This document shows, piece after piece, positions 62,168 through 64,000 of a DNA stretch of 64,000 nucleotides. The stretch is from CALMKX01 sp036274895. Its GTDB lineage: Bacteria; Acidobacteriota; Thermoanaerobaculia; Multivoradales; SZUA-115. Location of the stretch: positions 62,001-126,000 of the forward strand of contig DASUEU010000089.1 of NCBI GenBank assembly GCA_036274895.1. Reading direction: 5' to 3'. Below the pieces are notes generated by a model. That model ran no database searches. It was not told the DNA's origin and saw only the letters and a list, made by a program, of their open reading frames with translations. Within the stretch, counting starts at the first letter, position 1; the number at the start of each line of letters is the position of its first letter. The translations under genes and the position numbers were made by a program.

Positions 62168-64000
62168 TCAAGCCGGGGACCTTAGAGCAAGAGCAAGTCG
62201 CTCCTCAAGCGTCCCGGCAAGTGTCTTCCATGGGCCTGGCGGAATCAGTGTACTCGGGACACCGCCGAGGTCTGAAGGTGGCTTGCAGGCTTCGCCTTCC
62301 GGTGTTGTTTCGCGCATGCAGAATAGGACCCTGGGATCGTGCATTCGCTCCTGCAAGCCCATTGCGATCCCAATTGCAACGAAGTGAGAGGCCCGCTCCG
62401 ACGCTTTGATGTTCTCGCTCCGTGCAAGCACGACCTGGGCACCGCGCAGCAGCGTGTAGACTCGCACGAGGACAGATCTTGCTTCAAGCTCGTCGTGGTG
62501 AATAAGGCGACCAGCCTCGTCCCAGATATACTCCACGCGTAACCCCAGGCGGCTCGCCGCAAGCTCCGCAGCCTTCCGGAACGCAACGTCGTCCTTGTGC
62601 TCGTTGTGGCCGATGACGACGATGTAGCGCCCGAGTTGATCGATCGCAGGCTGGTAACCCCAATCAAGTAGGTGAACCCAGTTCTCGTCCGCCCGTTGGA
62701 CGTTGTAGAGCGACCAGGTTTTCGAGAGCCGCTCGTGGAATCGCTCGCCCAGCGGGCCCCTCATGCGCCATTCATGCCAGAATAGCGCCTGCACAAGGTC
62801 TGGCAGGGCCGTGTGGCCATGCTCAACAAGCGGGATGCCGGGTCGGTTAAGCCCGATCGCGAGCCCCAGTTCGAGGAAGGCGTTGCAGTTCACCCGAGAC
62901 ATGTCACAGAGTACCAGTGGATCGCCCTCGCAGAGGCCAGCCAGGAGCCGTGTCAGCACGGAGCCGGGCCCCGGCTCAATGAAACGGCATTTCACGACAT
63001 CCGGAAGGCGGCGTAGTTTCCTCTCAAGGCTAGATCTGAGTTTGTCCTCGAACTCCATGACCACAAAGACAGGTAGAGTCCCAGAGGGACTGCTGCCCGG
63101 CTCCCTGGGTCCGAGCTGGGCCGCCTGCTCCAAGAGGGTGCGTCGCTCATCCTCGATTCGAGAAAGCCGGCGCCAAAGGAAGTTCAGCGCCCTTTCGATG
63201 ATGGGAATGCGCACAAACAGTGTAGCCCACGGGCCATACTCATGCCGGACTCGCAGGCTAATCACGCCTGTCGAATCGTCGCGATGGTTCCTCAGGGGAA
63301 TGACGATCCGCAGATAGTCACTGGTCTCAATCTCAACGCTGTACATCTTCGAACGCGCAGCCCGAGCCTCCCTGGCCCGAGGGTCGTCTCGAGCGATTGC
63401 GTCCGTTGTCGCAACCGAGAACGGCGGCTCCGGCAGGTCAGTGAGAGGAGTCAACCAGTTGTCGCCGGGCGCCATCTCGTACAGCGCGGCCTCTTCAATG
63501 CCGAATATAGAAGATAGCAGCTCCGCCATCAGGGAGAAGGCATCTTCAATGCGATCGCGCGGCGCTCTGCGGGGAGCCCTTCCGCGGGTCGTCTCGCCCG
63601 TAGTTGCCGACCTCACGGGTGTCTTTCCTTCGCTAAGAGCCACTTGCTCCCATCTGGCTTCGATTAGATCCCGAAGGGCACCCTCATCAAAGCTCAGAAT
63701 GTCCCGTTGATAGCTTCTCGCCAGGTCGCGCTCGAGCGCAGCTGCAAACAGTCGCGATTCCGGGGGCCGGGAGAGATCCAGGTAGGCGCGCATCATGGTC
63801 GCCGGATCAAAGTGCCGCTGAAGAACCTCCGCGACATATCTATTCCTGAAGCGCCAAGCGAGCGGCCTACCGTCCGTGCTGCGCTCGAGTAGAAAGCCAC
63901 CAGACAGCTCCTGATTCGTCGTGCCGAAGTACCGGGCATGATCCGAGTCGACGTCCTTTCGCTGAAATGCGGCGAGTCCCCTGGCCAGCCGCGCAAGAAC
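62168..64000 (-). CDS. Multidomain conflict-type protein, N-terminus off the right edge: winged-helix-like end, GAF-like region and two NDT/TIR-like domains
   Basis: The frame is open from base 64000 leftward to a TGA at 62170-62168, ~610 codons, so the start lies beyond the window; the first in-window ATG (63796) is not necessarily a start. The first visible part (PLAWRFRNRYVAEVLQRHF) is like the end of a winged helix that follows STAND/AAA ATPase cores. Next comes a GAF-like region (FSLMAELLSSIFGIEEAALYE, YLRIVIPLRNH, TGVISLRVRHEYGPWATLF). Two C-terminal Rossmann-like domains follow. The first has CDMSRVNCNAFLELGLAIGLNRP, the D-x-N-xxxELGxAxGL pattern of NDT/TIR-like nucleotide hydrolases. 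The second (YIVVIGHNEH, LLRGAQVVLARSENIKASERASHFVAIGIAMGL) is a more divergent copy. Likely a sensor-effector of phage defence (inference). Confidence 0.72.
   Translation of the reverse strand, partial: VLARLARGLAAFQRKDVDSDHARYFGTTNQELSGGFLLERSTDGRPLAWRFRNRYVAEVLQRHFDPATMMRAYLDLSRPPESRLFAAALERDLARSYQRDILSFDEGALRDLIEARWEQVALSEGKTPVRSATTGETTRGRAPRRAPRDRIEDAFSLMAELLSSIFGIEEAALYEMAPGDNWLTPLTDLPEPPFSVATTDAIARDDPRAREARAARSKMYSVEIETSDYLRIVIPLRNHRDDSTGVISLRVRHEYGPWATLFVRIPIIERALNFLWRRLSRIEDERRTLLEQAAQLGPREPGSSPSGTLPVFVVMEFEDKLRSSLERKLRRLPDVVKCRFIEPGPGSVLTRLLAGLCEGDPLVLCDMSRVNCNAFLELGLAIGLNRPGIPLVEHGHTALPDLVQALFWHEWRMRGPLGERFHERLSKTWSLYNVQRADENWVHLLDWGYQPAIDQLGRYIVVIGHNEHKDDVAFRKAAELAASRLGLRVEYIWDEAGRLIHHDELEARSVLVRVYTLLRGAQVVLARSENIKASERASHFVAIGIAMGLQERMHDPRVLFCMRETTPEGEACKPPSDLGGVPSTLIPPGPWKTLAGTLEERLALALRSPA

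Overview
The window looks like a piece of a high-GC, Gram-negative chromosome, most likely an Acidobacteriota of the Thermoanaerobaculia type (inference). Evidence for a Gram-negative cell: an LpxC domain, Mpl muropeptide recycling, a cytochrome bd oxidase and a complete F1Fo-ATPase operon. Evidence for the phylum: a duplicated orphan MacB/FtsX-like permease without its own ATPase, and a secreted protein ending in a ~100-residue domain that I associate with this group. Most genes are GC-rich with GTG/ATG starts and 1-30 bp overlaps. Three stretches differ from this background: both ends of the window and the segment 19.1-23.1 kb.

Layout. 1-5.9 kb: accessory island next to tRNA-Glu(CUC). It holds the first ~1488 codons of a giant protein with a nuclease-like N-terminus and a STAND/NACHT-like ATPase (runs off the left edge), debris of a UvrA-like gene, a destroyed AbiEii toxin and its intact AbiEi antitoxin. 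6.1-18.8 kb: VOC protein, cell-wall genes (amidase, GerM-domain protein, MurI), then a surface-polysaccharide cluster (alkaline-phosphatase-fold sulfatase/transferase, membrane GT, GT2, polyprenyl glycosylphosphotransferase, GT4, sulfotransferase, flippase). 18.8-23.1 kb: RHH antitoxin-like gene and a lower-GC three-gene module (PAS histidine kinase-like protein, divergent receiver, 3-TM protein). 23.1-44.3 kb: mostly core genes (rph, DUF1573 protein, mpl, glutamate formimidoyltransferase-like, TPR/RDD pair, two membrane glycosyltransferases, secreted proteins, ADOP permease, DinB, glgC, cydAB).

44.3-52.2 kb is the most unusual part: a receiver domain fused to LpxC; a DUF4157 (eCIS-core) protein carrying a deaminase-like C-terminus; a Tat-signal protein with a bizarre aromatic/isoleucine tail; a second protein with the same VQRM-type junction, three HVQAA repeats and a degenerate GNAT-like domain; two small Cys-rich secreted proteins; and a graveyard of frameshifted antitoxin genes (two DUF433, one HigA-like) and a fructosamine-kinase-like remnant. 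52.4-60.0 kb: atpZ-atpI-atpBEFHAGDC in one minus-strand operon, with a large insertion in AtpA. 60.2-61.9 kb: lipoprotein, Rrf2 regulator, Nudix hydrolase, small membrane protein and the last ~28 codons of an FAH-family gene, cut off where a second accessory segment begins. 62.2-64 kb: the C-terminal part of a multidomain conflict-type protein (winged-helix-like end, GAF-like region, two nucleotide-hydrolase/TIR-like domains) that enters from the right edge.

Best candidates for undescribed biology: the two VQRM-junction cargo-like proteins with the deaminase fold, the REC-LpxC fusion, the three-gene PAS-kinase/receiver/membrane module, and the two edge proteins.
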